Origin: Deltaproteobacteria bacterium
GTDB taxonomy: Bacteria > Bdellovibrionota > UBA1018 > UBA923
NCBI GenBank assembly: GCA_016194725.1
Contig: JACQAW010000251.1
Span: 1-7,722 of the forward strand
Direction of reading: 5' to 3'
DNA: 7,722 bases
Shown: one piece after another, positions 1 through 6,944 of the stretch
Position numbering within the stretch: the first letter of the stretch is position 1
How the letters are laid out: every line of letters starts with the position of its first letter
Program-made: the position numbers and the translations under genes
Notes under the pieces: model-generated
What the model saw: only the letters and a program-made list of their open reading frames with translations
What the model was told of the DNA's origin: nothing
Database searches by the model: none

Positions 1-319
1 CGCCGTCCACGGCGACCGAGCGGTATTCTTTGAGCATCTCTTCCAGCAGCCGCAACGGCTCGTCGGCCGTGAGATTCCTGGTCTTTCCGTCTTCGATAAT
101 CTCAACGTTTTTCCCGCGCGCCTTGAAGACGAGATAGGGCCGCGTGCCGAGAAAGGAGTAGCGCGCCCAGCGCTCGCTGCCCTCGACGCTTTCGAGCAGA
201 AAGGCTTTTTTGCCGGCACGGGAAAGACGCAGAAATGCGAGCACCGGCGTCAAAGTATCGGAGGAAAAATCGAGCGCAACGCGCGCGACATTGTATTGGA
301 CTGTTTTTTTGCGACTCAT
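1..319 (-). CDS. trpE: Anthranilate synthase component I, N-terminal part (runs off left edge)
   Basis: TrpE converts chorismate to anthranilate, with ammonia supplied by the glutaminase subunit TrpG; it is the first committed step of tryptophan synthesis, in the cytoplasm. The 106 codons visible encode only the N-terminal domain of component I. Residues 24-58 carry the family pattern TPVLAFLRL, then FLLESVEG, then RWARYSFLG, followed by a strand reading YLVFKARG. The LLES motif (residues 41-44) corresponds to the segment of characterised TrpE proteins that binds feedback-inhibiting tryptophan, so this enzyme is probably tryptophan-sensitive. The catalytic C-terminal chorismate-binding domain lies outside the window. 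The ATG at 317-319 is the only reasonable start: an in-frame TAA lies a short way upstream with no ATG, GTG or TTG between. A modest AAGG ribosome-binding site lies six bases before it. The PabB and isochorismate synthase families are related, but the N-terminal motif is of TrpE type. Confidence 0.88.
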   Translation of the reverse strand, partial: MSRKKTVQYNVARVALDFSSDTLTPVLAFLRLSRAGKKAFLLESVEGSERWARYSFLGTRPYLVFKARGKNVEIIEDGKTRNLTADEPLRLLEEMLKEYRSVAVDG

Positions 320-337
320 GGTTGGCCTTGGTGTTAA

Positions 338-515
338 TTGATCCCTGCATATTTAGATTCAGTTTTGGCATCTCATCTTCCGGTCGCCTTTGCGCGATCT
401 TCCGGCGAAAAATGCTCAGATTAGCGGTGCTAGTCTTCCGCTTTTTCGTCCTCAGATCGCGCAAATTCGACCAAAATCTGAGCGCCAAAATTGAATCTAA
501 ATATGCAGGAATCAA
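338..515. mobile_element. MITE-like 178-bp near-palindromic inverted repeat
   Basis: The left half (338-425) and the reverse complement of the right half (429-515) align over their whole length with a single one-base gap. The outermost 32 positions match at 30, including an uninterrupted 18-bp block (344-361 against 492-509). Inner blocks such as TTTGCGCGATCT and CGAAAAA also match. The tip is an 8-bp stem (418-425 with 429-436, one G-T pair) around a 3-base loop. Termini are TTGAT and ATCAA, and the trinucleotide TAA sits immediately outside each end (335-337 and 516-518), as expected for a 3-bp target duplication. It has no coding capacity. This is the form of a miniature inverted-repeat transposable element. 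A long regulatory hairpin is the alternative. It ends 18 bp before the trpE start codon, leaving the ribosome-binding site outside. Confidence 0.65.
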
Positions 516-559
516 TAATAGTATGGGGTAATCGATGCGGAATTGAAAGTTCAGGTAAG

Positions 560-572
560 TTGGCGTCGCCAA
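560..572. repeat. 13-bp perfect palindrome (possible operator)
   Basis: The sequence TTGGCG-T-CGCCAA is perfectly symmetrical around one central base. It lies between the inverted-repeat element and the trpE promoter, in the predicted trpE leader, and upstream of thrA on the other strand. Short odd-centred palindromes of this type are often repressor sites, but I cannot assign a regulator, and a small RNA hairpin in the trpE leader would look the same. Confidence 0.35.
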
Positions 573-596
573 TGTAGGCCGTGTGTCATATTAGTG

Positions 597-625
597 ACTA
601 TATAGAATCACGGTGTACTTGTCAA
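597..625 (-). promoter_or_regulatory. Predicted sigma70-type promoter for trpE
   Basis: On the minus strand, a perfect -35 box TTGACA (625 down to 620) is followed after exactly 17 bp by TATAGT (602 down to 597), five of six matches to TATAAT. Transcription would begin near 590 and read leftward through about 270 nt of leader, including the whole inverted-repeat element, before the trpE start codon at 319. The match and spacing are better than anything seen on the plus strand here. Confidence 0.6.
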
Positions 626-633
626 CCGGTACA
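614..633. promoter_or_regulatory. TrpR-like operator overlapping the trpE -35 box
   Basis: The 20 bases TGTACTTGTCAACCGGTACA match the symmetrical E. coli trp operator pattern TGTACTAGTTAACTAGTACA at 16 positions. The outer half-site TGTAC is intact on both sides and seven of ten base pairs keep dyad symmetry. The inner CTAG core is altered (CTTG on one side, CCGG on the other). The site contains the TTGACA box of the predicted trpE promoter, so a bound repressor would block RNA polymerase. An additional CGGTAC copy at 635-640 repeats the one at 627-632 with an 8-bp period. The location, in front of trpE, supports a tryptophan-responsive repressor; another regulator remains possible. Confidence 0.5.
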
Positions 634-689
634 TCGGTACGCTTCACAATTTCTCTCAAACCAATGAGATCAATGGGTTATGATGTGAT

Positions 690-697
690 GGGGAGAG
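690..697 (+). promoter_or_regulatory. Ribosome-binding site of thrA
   Basis: GGGGAGAG ends four bases before the ATG at 702. It is purine-rich and complementary to the 3' end of 16S rRNA, and it supports the ATG that places the KFGGTS motif at residue 8, as in other short-N-terminus aspartokinases. Confidence 0.7.
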
Positions 698-701
698 AAT
701 C

Positions 702-3191
702 ATGTTGAACTGGGTTACCCATAAATTTGGTGGCACAAGCGTGGCATCGGCCGAGCGGTATAGGCAGGTTGCGCAAATATTGCGTGCCGAAACCGCGCAA
801 AGCAAGTCGCCCGCCAATGCAGCAGTAATTGTTTCAGCGATGAGCAAGGTGACTGACGCTTTGCTCGAGCTGGTTGATTTGGCCAGGAAGCGTGACGAAA
901 GCTATCTGACAAAGCTCGAAGCTTTGCGCGCGCGCCATCTGCAAGCCAGCGCGGATTTGCTCGATGCCCAATCGCGACAGGCGCTGGATTTGCGCATTGA
1001 AGCCGACCTGAAGGACATTGCCGAAGTCTTGCGAGGCATTTTGCTTTCGCGAAATGCCTCTGACCGCACCAGTGAGCTTATTTCGGGCTATGGCGAAATC
1101 TGGTCGGCACAGCTGCTCAATGCGCATCTGAAAAGCCAGGGAGCGAAGTCGACCTGGCTCGATGCACGCGAGGTGCTGGTCGTTACGCCGGGAGAGTCGA
1201 GTGTGGTGGTCGACTTCGCGGCTTCGCAGGCGAAGCTTGACCGCTGGCTCGATAAAAATTCCGCCGAGCTGGTGGTGGTCACCGGCTTTATCGCGTCAAC
1301 GCCCGAGGGAATTCCCACCACACTGAAACGCAATGGCAGCGATTATTCGGCCTCGATATTCGGTTCGCTGCTCAAAGCCCGGATCATTACCATCTGGACC
1401 GACGTCGACGGCGTGCTGAGCGCGGATCCACGACTCGTGCCTGAGGCCGTGGTGCTCGAAGACATGTCGTACGACGAAGCCACCGAGCTGGCCTACTTCG
1501 GCGCCAAAGTGGTGCATCCTGATACGATGGCGCCGGCAATTTCGGGCAGGATTCCAATTTATATCCGCAATACGTTCAGTCCGCAGCTGCCGGGAACCTT
1601 GATTCACGAGCGTTCGAAGTCGTCGGCCACGGTAAAGGGTTTCGCGGCGATCGATAAAATGGCGCTCGTGAACGTCGAAGGCACCGGCATGATCGGCGTG
1701 CCGGGCGTGGCCCAGCGGCTGTTTGGCGCGTTACGCGAGGTGGGCGTATCGGTGGTCATGATTTCACAGGCAAGCTCGGAGCATTCGATTTGCTTTGCCG
1801 TGCCGCAAAGCCAGGCCGCACTGACCAGGAAAACCGTCGAGCAGGCCTTTTTCGCCGAGCTGCACCACGGGCAGATTCAAACCATTGGCATTACCGATGA
1901 CTGCAGCATCCTGGCAGCAGTGGGCGACAACATGGTCAAACACCCGGGCGTAGCGGGAAGGTTCTTCGGGGCGTTGGGACATGCCGGCGTGAATATTCGC
2001 GCCATCGCGCAGGGGTCATCGGAAAGAAATATTTCAGTGGTCGTTTCGGGCACCGAGGCCCGCAAAGCCCTGCGGGCCGCGCACGCGGCGTTCTATCTTT
2101 CGAACCAGACGATCTCGGTGGGCCTCATCGGTCCTGGGTTGATCGGCGCAACGTTGCTGGATCAACTTAATATCCAGCTTGAGCGCCTGCGCCGCGAATA
2201 TCGCATCGACTTCCGCGTGCGTGGCATCATGAAGTCGGGAAAAATGCTTCTGACCGGATCTGCCGAGCAGCAAATCGATCTCAAGAACTGGCGCGAGGCC
2301 CTGGCGGCCAGCACCACGGTGAGCGACCTTTCACGTTTTGTCGAACACGTGAACGCCGACTATCTGCCGCATGCGGTTCTTATCGACGCCACTGCCGGCG
2401 ATGAGATGCTTTTGCATTACCCCGAATGGCTCGCCAGCGGCGTGCATGTCATTACGCCCAACAAAAAAGCCAACACGCAGTCGCTGGCGTTTTACCGCAA
2501 GCTGCGCGAATCAGCCCGCTCGGCGAACGCCCACTTTTTGTACGAGACCAACGTGGGCGCCGGCCTGCCGATCATCAATACGCTGCGCGACCTGGTTCAG
2601 ACGGGTGACAAGATCTTGCAGATCGACGGCGTGTTGTCGGGCACGATGTCGTACATCTTCAATTCCTTTACCGGCGAGAAACCTTTTTCGGAGATCGTGA
2701 AAGAGGCCAAGGCCAAGGGCTACACCGAGCCCGACCCGCGCGACGACCTTTCGGGAATGGACGTGGCCCGCAAGCTGGTCATTCTGGCGCGCGAAATCGG
2801 AATGGAAACCGAAATTTCCGATATCGAGATAGAAAGCCTGGTGCCGGCGGCGTTGCAAAAAGGAACGGCCGAGGAGTATCTGGCCAAGCTGCCCACGCAC
2901 GATGCCGCGATGTTGGCGTTGCTTACCGACGCGCGCACCAAAGGGCAGGTGCTGCGCTACGTGGGCGTCGTCGATTCGAACGGCAAAGCCGCGGTACGGC
3001 TGAAAACCTATCCGAAAGACCACGCCTTCGCGCAGATCGGGGGCAGCAACAACATTTTCGCGTTCACCACCACTCGCTACAACATGCAGCCGCTCATCGT
3101 ACAGGGCCCGGGCGCCGGCCCCGCGGTTACGGCTGGCGGGGTGTTTGCCGATCTGCTGCGCCTTTCGTACGCGCTGGGTGCGCCGCTATGA
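702..3191 (+). CDS. thrA: Bifunctional aspartokinase / homoserine dehydrogenase I
   Basis: This cytoplasmic fusion enzyme catalyses ATP-dependent phosphorylation of aspartate and NAD(P)H-dependent reduction of aspartate semialdehyde to homoserine, the first and third steps towards threonine. The 829 residues are close to the 820 of E. coli ThrA. The kinase domain (about 5-305) shows KFGGTS (8-13), RNGSDYSAS (210-218), TDVDGV (233-238), DPR (242-244) and YFGAKVVHP (265-273). Two ACT-type regulatory segments follow (about 320-395 and 402-470), with the paired motifs SQASSEHSI (355-363) and AQGSSERNIS (436-445), pointing to allosteric control by threonine. The dehydrogenase part has the nucleotide-binding GPGLIG (477-482), TPNKKA (585-590), ETNVGAGLP (615-623), GTMSYIF (647-653) and GYTEPDPRDDLSGMDVARK (673-691), the last carrying the family's catalytic acidic and lysine residues. 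Both activities look intact. It is the first gene of a four-gene operon and its stop codon overlaps the thrB start. MetL is the related alternative, but the thrBC context decides for ThrA. Confidence 0.96.
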   Translation: MLNWVTHKFGGTSVASAERYRQVAQILRAETAQSKSPANAAVIVSAMSKVTDALLELVDLARKRDESYLTKLEALRARHLQASADLLDAQSRQALDLRIEADLKDIAEVLRGILLSRNASDRTSELISGYGEIWSAQLLNAHLKSQGAKSTWLDAREVLVVTPGESSVVVDFAASQAKLDRWLDKNSAELVVVTGFIASTPEGIPTTLKRNGSDYSASIFGSLLKARIITIWTDVDGVLSADPRLVPEAVVLEDMSYDEATELAYFGAKVVHPDTMAPAISGRIPIYIRNTFSPQLPGTLIHERSKSSATVKGFAAIDKMALVNVEGTGMIGVPGVAQRLFGALREVGVSVVMISQASSEHSICFAVPQSQAALTRKTVEQAFFAELHHGQIQTIGITDDCSILAAVGDNMVKHPGVAGRFFGALGHAGVNIRAIAQGSSERNISVVVSGTEARKALRAAHAAFYLSNQTISVGLIGPGLIGATLLDQLNIQLERLRREYRIDFRVRGIMKSGKMLLTGSAEQQIDLKNWREALAASTTVSDLSRFVEHVNADYLPHAVLIDATAGDEMLLHYPEWLASGVHVITPNKKANTQSLAFYRKLRESARSANAHFLYETNVGAGLPIINTLRDLVQTGDKILQIDGVLSGTMSYIFNSFTGEKPFSEIVKEAKAKGYTEPDPRDDLSGMDVARKLVILAREIGMETEISDIEIESLVPAALQKGTAEEYLAKLPTHDAAMLALLTDARTKGQVLRYVGVVDSNGKAAVRLKTYPKDHAFAQIGGSNNIFAFTTTRYNMQPLIVQGPGAGPAVTAGGVFADLLRLSYALGAPL

Positions 3192-4123
3192 AAAAAAGCG
3201 CCACGGCTTTTGCGCCGGCCACCGTTGCGAATGTGGCGGTTGGTTTTGATATTCTGGGGCATGCCATTGAAGGCGCGGGTGATGAGGTGACGGTCACTCG
3301 ACTGCCGGGCAAAGCACGTGTGGTCGTGGGCGAGGTTACCGGAATTGCGGGAACTCTTCCGACCGACCCGCGCCGAAACACGGCGACGGCCGGGCTGTTG
3401 GCCTTTATCAAGGATCATAAGCCGGACTTTGGCTTTGAGGTCAGCATCCGCAAGGGCATTGCGATGGGCTCGGGAATGGGCGGTTCCGCGGCCTCGGCTG
3501 TGGGCGGGCTGGTTGCCGCGAATGCGCTACTGCATTCGCCCTTGCCGAAAGAGGCTCTTTTTCATTATGCGCTGATTGGCGAAAAAGCTGCCAGCGCGTC
3601 CATTCACGGCGATAACGTGGCGCCCTGCCTTTTCGGGGGGCTTTGCCTGATACGTTCCGTGGACCCGCCCGATCTGGTGGCCATACCCGTATCGCCAAAA
3701 ATTTTATGCGTGCTGGTGCATCCGCATCTGGAAATCAACACGCGTCGCGCCCGCGCCATCTTGAAGCCCGACGTCAAGCTTGCAAGTCATGTGCGGCAGT
3801 CGTCAAACCTGGCCGGGTTTTTGACGGGCTGTATCGGGCGAGATATCGAGTTGATTCGGCGCTCGCTGGAGGATGTCGTCATCGAGCCACAGCGAAAGAA
3901 ACTGATTCCCGGTTTTGAACAGGCAAAACGGCTGGCCCTGAAAAACGGGGCGCTGGGATTTTCAATTTCCGGCTCAGGGCCCAGTGTATTCGCCTGGGTT
4001 GATTCGCCGCTGATCGCGCGCCGGGTGCGCGACGAGGTGCTGCGGGCTTTCAAGCGCGCCGGCTTGGGCGCCGAGGCGTGGATTTCGCCGATTACCTTGA
4101 ATGGAGCGCGCGTCATCGCATGA
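3188..4123 (+). CDS. thrB: Homoserine kinase (GHMP family)
   Basis: ThrB phosphorylates homoserine with ATP to O-phosphohomoserine, the substrate of ThrC. The product has 311 residues, against 310 in E. coli. The three GHMP-kinase motifs are present: PATVANVAVGFD (10-21), the glycine/serine-rich ATP-binding loop IAMGSGMGGSAAS (91-103), and the C-terminal SISGSGPSVFA (259-269). HGDNVAPCLFGG (140-151) is a further segment typical of homoserine kinases. The N-terminal wording (ANVAVGFDILGHA) resembles the Xanthomonas/Bacteroidetes branch rather than the enteric one, from memory of those families. The ATG at 3188 sits in an ATGA overlap with the thrA stop and has no strong ribosome-binding site of its own, so translation is probably coupled to thrA. 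Nothing looks truncated or shifted. Confidence 0.95.
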   Translation: MKKSATAFAPATVANVAVGFDILGHAIEGAGDEVTVTRLPGKARVVVGEVTGIAGTLPTDPRRNTATAGLLAFIKDHKPDFGFEVSIRKGIAMGSGMGGSAASAVGGLVAANALLHSPLPKEALFHYALIGEKAASASIHGDNVAPCLFGGLCLIRSVDPPDLVAIPVSPKILCVLVHPHLEINTRRARAILKPDVKLASHVRQSSNLAGFLTGCIGRDIELIRRSLEDVVIEPQRKKLIPGFEQAKRLALKNGALGFSISGSGPSVFAWVDSPLIARRVRDEVLRAFKRAGLGAEAWISPITLNGARVIA

Positions 4124-5400
4124 GATACGTCAGCACGCGAAAGGGCTCGCCAGCGTTGGCATTTTCCGGGGCCGTGGCGGCAAGTATGGCGCCCGATGGT
4201 GGCCTGTACGTGCCAGAGCGGTTTCCACGCTTCAAGCCGGAAGATTTCGAAGGGCTGAATGGCCTTTCAGAAATTGCCGAAAGGCTGCTGGCCCCCTTTT
4301 TCGAAAACGATCCGCTTGCCGCCGAGCTTCATGCAATCTGCAGCGAGGTTTTTACTTTTCCCATTCCCCTTCGAAAGCTGCCACACGCGGTACTGCAGTC
4401 CGATACCTCGGTGCTGGAGCTGTTTCATGGGCCAACCGCGGCTTTCAAGGACGTGGGCGCGCGATTTCTGGCGGCGTGCCTGTCGCGGCATCCCGCGCCG
4501 GGCACGCGAACGGTGCTGGTGGCGACTTCCGGCGATACCGGTGGCGCGGTTGCGGCGGCATTTCATGGGCGGCCCGGTTTTGAGGTAGTCATTCTTTTTC
4601 CCAAAGGCAAGGTATCGGCGCGCCAGGAAAAGCAACTCACCGCCTGGGGCGGCAATGTGCGCGCATTCGCGGTGCGCGGCGACTTCGACGACTGTCAGCG
4701 CGTCGTCAAGCAGGCGTTTGCCGATGAGCCCTGGCGCAAAACCAGGGCGCTGGTTTCGGCCAACAGTATCAATATCGGACGGCTGCTTCCGCAAAGCGTT
4801 TATTACGCGGCCGCAAGCCTTTGGTCGGCGCGGATGTCGCCCGGCTCGCCCGCGGGTTTTGTCGTTCCCACGGGCAATCTGGGCAATGCCGTCGCTGCAC
4901 TTTGGGCGCTCAAGATGGGCTTTCCCGTTGGCAGGGTAGCCTTGGCCACCAACGCAAACAGGCCCATCTCGGATTATTTTGCCTCGGGCGTGTGGAAGCC
5001 CGCGGCTACGGTTTCCACCCTGGCGAATGCGATGGACGTGGGTAACCCATCGAACATCGAACGGCTGCTGTGTCTTTATCCTGCACTGGATGACTTGAAG
5101 GCCGATACCTGTACCGCTGCGGTGCCCGACCCGCTTATTGCGGCCACGATTCGCGAGGCCGCCTTGCACGGTGAGGTGTTCTGCCCGCACACGGCAGTTG
5201 CCGCTCATGTACGGCGCGGGCTGCGCGAGCCAGGCTGGATCATCGTGGCCACGGCGCACGCGGCGAAGTTTGACACAATCATTGAACCGCTGATCGGAAG
5301 AAAAATCGAAGTTCCACCGTCGCTGGCCGCGATTCTTGCTCGACCTTCGCAGGTCGTTGAAATAGAACCGTCGCTCGAGGCACTGGTGGGAGCCATATGA
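4120..5400 (+). CDS. thrC: Threonine synthase (PLP-dependent)
   Basis: ThrC converts O-phosphohomoserine and water to threonine and phosphate, the last step of the pathway, using pyridoxal phosphate. The 426 residues compare with 428 in E. coli. The N-terminus MRYVSTRKG with the following PDGGLYVPE (25-33) is typical of the family. The cofactor lysine is K110 in HGPTAAFKDVGARF (103-116). SGDTGGA (137-143), SANSINIGRLLPQ (213-225), PTGNLGNA (250-257) and PHTAV (356-360) are the other conserved blocks; the residue before PHTAV is cysteine where many relatives have an acidic residue. A longer GTG-started frame begins at 4078, but the ATG at 4120 forms an ATGA overlap with the thrB stop, matches the usual family N-terminus and has GGAG 13 bases upstream, so it is preferred. 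Translation is probably coupled to thrB. Confidence 0.95.
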   Translation: MRYVSTRKGSPALAFSGAVAASMAPDGGLYVPERFPRFKPEDFEGLNGLSEIAERLLAPFFENDPLAAELHAICSEVFTFPIPLRKLPHAVLQSDTSVLELFHGPTAAFKDVGARFLAACLSRHPAPGTRTVLVATSGDTGGAVAAAFHGRPGFEVVILFPKGKVSARQEKQLTAWGGNVRAFAVRGDFDDCQRVVKQAFADEPWRKTRALVSANSINIGRLLPQSVYYAAASLWSARMSPGSPAGFVVPTGNLGNAVAALWALKMGFPVGRVALATNANRPISDYFASGVWKPAATVSTLANAMDVGNPSNIERLLCLYPALDDLKADTCTAAVPDPLIAATIREAALHGEVFCPHTAVAAHVRRGLREPGWIIVATAHAAKFDTIIEPLIGRKIEVPPSLAAILARPSQVVEIEPSLEALVGAI

Positions 5401-6851
5401 AAAAACTTGAGCGCGCGCTGACCTTATTTCCGGTTTCGGCCATTGTGATTGGTTCTGTGGTGGGTTCCGGCATCTTCGTGGTGTCGGCCGACATGGCGCG
5501 CGGCCTGGGTAGCGCGCCGTTGCTGCTGCTGGTTTGGCTGATAACGGGGCTGATGACCTTGCTGGGCGCGTTCACCCAGTGTGAACTCGTGGCTCAGATG
5601 CCGGTTACAGGAGGCCTGTATACCTACCTTCGCGAAATCTTCGGCGAGCGCATCGGCTTTCTTTATGGCTGGGCGAACTTCATGATCGCAGGCTCGGGCG
5701 CCATCGCGGCGCTGGCATTTATTTTTGCCAACTATCTGGGCGAGTTCGTGACGTTGCCGCGCTTGAGCCCTGAGCTCGAGAAGTTGCCGGTGACGATTCC
5801 GTTCATCGGCTCCTTTTTTCCGCTGGCCGACCTGGGCACCAAAACGGCGGGAGCGCTGCTGATCGCGGTGCTTACCGCACTGAACATGCGTGGCGTGAAG
5901 CTGGGCGCGCTGGTGCAAAGCGTTTCAACCTCTTCCAAGATATTGGTGATTCTCTTCGTGGTACTGGCGGCCTTCAGCGCCAGCGGCTCGGTGTCGCATT
6001 TTTCCGGAGTCGCGCCAGGCCATGTGGCGCTGGGTGGCTGGGCCCTGATTGGCGCGATCGGCATGGCGATGTCCGGGGCCTTCTGGTCTTACGACGGCTG
6101 GGGCAACGTGGCCTACATCGCGGGTGAGGTACGCGACCCTTCAAAGACCATTCCGCGCGCCATCGTGCTGGGCACGTTTGGTTTCATCAGCCTGTACCTG
6201 CTCATCAACCTGGCTTACCTGTATGTGCTGCCCATCGAAGCCGTGGGCGCTTCACCCCACGATCGGGTTGCCGCGACCATGATGGAGACCGTGATGGGGC
6301 ATCGTGGCGCGATGCTGGTGGCGGCGTTGATTATTTTGTCGTCAGCCGACACTTCGAATTCCACTATTTTGACGAATGCGCGCGTTTACTATGCGATGGC
6401 CCACCGGCAGGTGTTTTCTCCACGCTGCGGCGAGGTGCATTCCCGTTTCCATACGCCGCATCTGGCGCTGCTTTATCAGGGATTGTGGTCCATCGTGCTT
6501 TTGATGAGCGGATCGTTTGACCTGATCACGAGCATGTATGTATTCGTGAACTGGCTGCTCTACATTCTCATGGCTGTCGGAGTATTCGTGCTTCGGTACC
6601 GTCATCCCGCGCGTGCACGCCCGTACAAGACGCCGGGCTATCCCTTTGTTCCCGGACTTTTCATTCTACTGTCGGCGATTTTTCTGATCGTCACGCTGGT
6701 CACCGACATTCAGGCCTTCAGGGCAGGCCAGCAGCCCGCGATCAAAAGTGTCATGGGGCTGCTGCTTGTCTTTTCAGGGCTGCCTTTTTACCTCTATTGG
6801 AAACGGGCTTCAGCCCGACTGCAGCTGAATACGGGCGTTTCCGGCACTTAA
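5397..6851 (+). CDS. APC-superfamily amino-acid permease, LAT/SteT-like
   Basis: This is a 484-residue inner-membrane transporter with about twelve hydrophobic segments (roughly 11-33, 41-63, 88-116, 146-166, 180-197, 211-233, 253-280, 303-325, 357-373, 377-399, 416-436 and 448-467). The first segment carries the APC substrate-binding motif GSVVGSGIFV (19-28). The pattern FWSYDGWGNVAYIAGEVRDPSKTIPRAI (229-256) is characteristic of the LAT branch, which includes the B. subtilis serine/threonine exchanger SteT and the light chains of animal amino-acid exchangers. The ATG overlaps the thrC stop as ATGA, with a good ribosome-binding site GGGAG (5388-5392) four bases before it. Being co-transcribed with thrABC, it is likely to move threonine, homoserine or serine. 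Direction (uptake, export or exchange) and substrate cannot be read from sequence. The family call is firm; the substrate is inference. Confidence 0.88.
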   Translation: MKKLERALTLFPVSAIVIGSVVGSGIFVVSADMARGLGSAPLLLLVWLITGLMTLLGAFTQCELVAQMPVTGGLYTYLREIFGERIGFLYGWANFMIAGSGAIAALAFIFANYLGEFVTLPRLSPELEKLPVTIPFIGSFFPLADLGTKTAGALLIAVLTALNMRGVKLGALVQSVSTSSKILVILFVVLAAFSASGSVSHFSGVAPGHVALGGWALIGAIGMAMSGAFWSYDGWGNVAYIAGEVRDPSKTIPRAIVLGTFGFISLYLLINLAYLYVLPIEAVGASPHDRVAATMMETVMGHRGAMLVAALIILSSADTSNSTILTNARVYYAMAHRQVFSPRCGEVHSRFHTPHLALLYQGLWSIVLLMSGSFDLITSMYVFVNWLLYILMAVGVFVLRYRHPARARPYKTPGYPFVPGLFILLSAIFLIVTLVTDIQAFRAGQQPAIKSVMGLLLVFSGLPFYLYWKRASARLQLNTGVSGT

Positions 6852-6920
6852 TTCCCGGCGATTTCCTACCGTCTTTTCATCCGGGCGAACGCGACTAATA
6901 TGCATCTTAGGTGCAACAGC

Positions 6921-6940
6921 GTCAGACCGCCCAGTCTGAC
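6921..6940. repeat. Perfect 7-bp stem-loop after the operon
   Basis: GTCAGAC (6921-6927) and GTCTGAC (6934-6940) form a perfect stem around the loop CGCCCA. It lies 70 bp past the permease stop codon. It lacks the T run of an intrinsic terminator in either direction, so a 3'-end-protecting structure, part of a factor-dependent terminator or a protein site are all possible. Confidence 0.45.
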
Positions 6941-6944
6941 CCAA

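Larger units (their letters stand above)
320..701. other. Divergent trpE-thrA intergenic control region
   Basis: This 382-bp gap separates the start codons of trpE (leftward) and thrA (rightward). It holds, from left to right, the trpE ribosome-binding site (AAGG on the minus strand, 326-329), a 178-bp inverted-repeat element (338-515), a 13-bp palindrome (560-572), the minus-strand trpE promoter (597-625) overlapped by a trp-operator-like site (614-633), and the thrA ribosome-binding site (690-697). I see no convincing plus-strand promoter for thrA: TAGAAT at 603-608 is the best -10-like string but has no -35 partner. I also see no threonine/isoleucine-rich leader peptide and no GC-hairpin followed by a T run. 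Longer reading frames that cross this gap run through the palindromic element and are not genes. Confidence 0.75.

Noticed and set aside
102..572. 156-codon minus-strand frame and a 98-codon plus-strand frame (235-531) across the trpE start and the inverted repeat
   Set aside because: They overlap the trpE N-terminus in the wrong frame and run through the palindromic element. The minus-strand one needs a TTG start, and neither has recognisable protein character.
551..589. Minus-strand 12-codon frame MTHGLHWRRQLT as a trp leader peptide ahead of trpE
   Set aside because: It has a single Trp codon, its ATG lies at the predicted transcript start with no room for a ribosome-binding site, and no terminator hairpin with a T run follows.
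679..684. TATGAT as a -10 box for thrA
   Set aside because: Transcription would start inside the ribosome-binding site and there is no -35 box at the right distance.
664..708. Small frame MRSMGYDVMGRESC just before thrA, or its longer GTG-started form from 614, as a threonine leader peptide
   Set aside because: It lacks a run of Thr/Ile codons and a ribosome-binding site, it overlaps the thrA start, and no terminator/antiterminator pair is present.
4078..4119. GTG-initiated N-terminal extension of thrC
   Set aside because: The extra 14 residues are the thrB C-terminus in another frame. The ATG at 4120 matches the family N-terminus and the ATGA overlap pattern of the other junctions.
4267..5259. 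330-codon minus-strand frame opposite thrC
   Set aside because: It is the shadow of a strongly conserved gene in GC-rich sequence, with arginine- and glycine-rich low-quality composition and no known motif.
6854..6885. CCCGG ... CCGGG inverted repeat after the permease as a terminator
   Set aside because: The arms are only five bases, with a 22-base loop and no T run.
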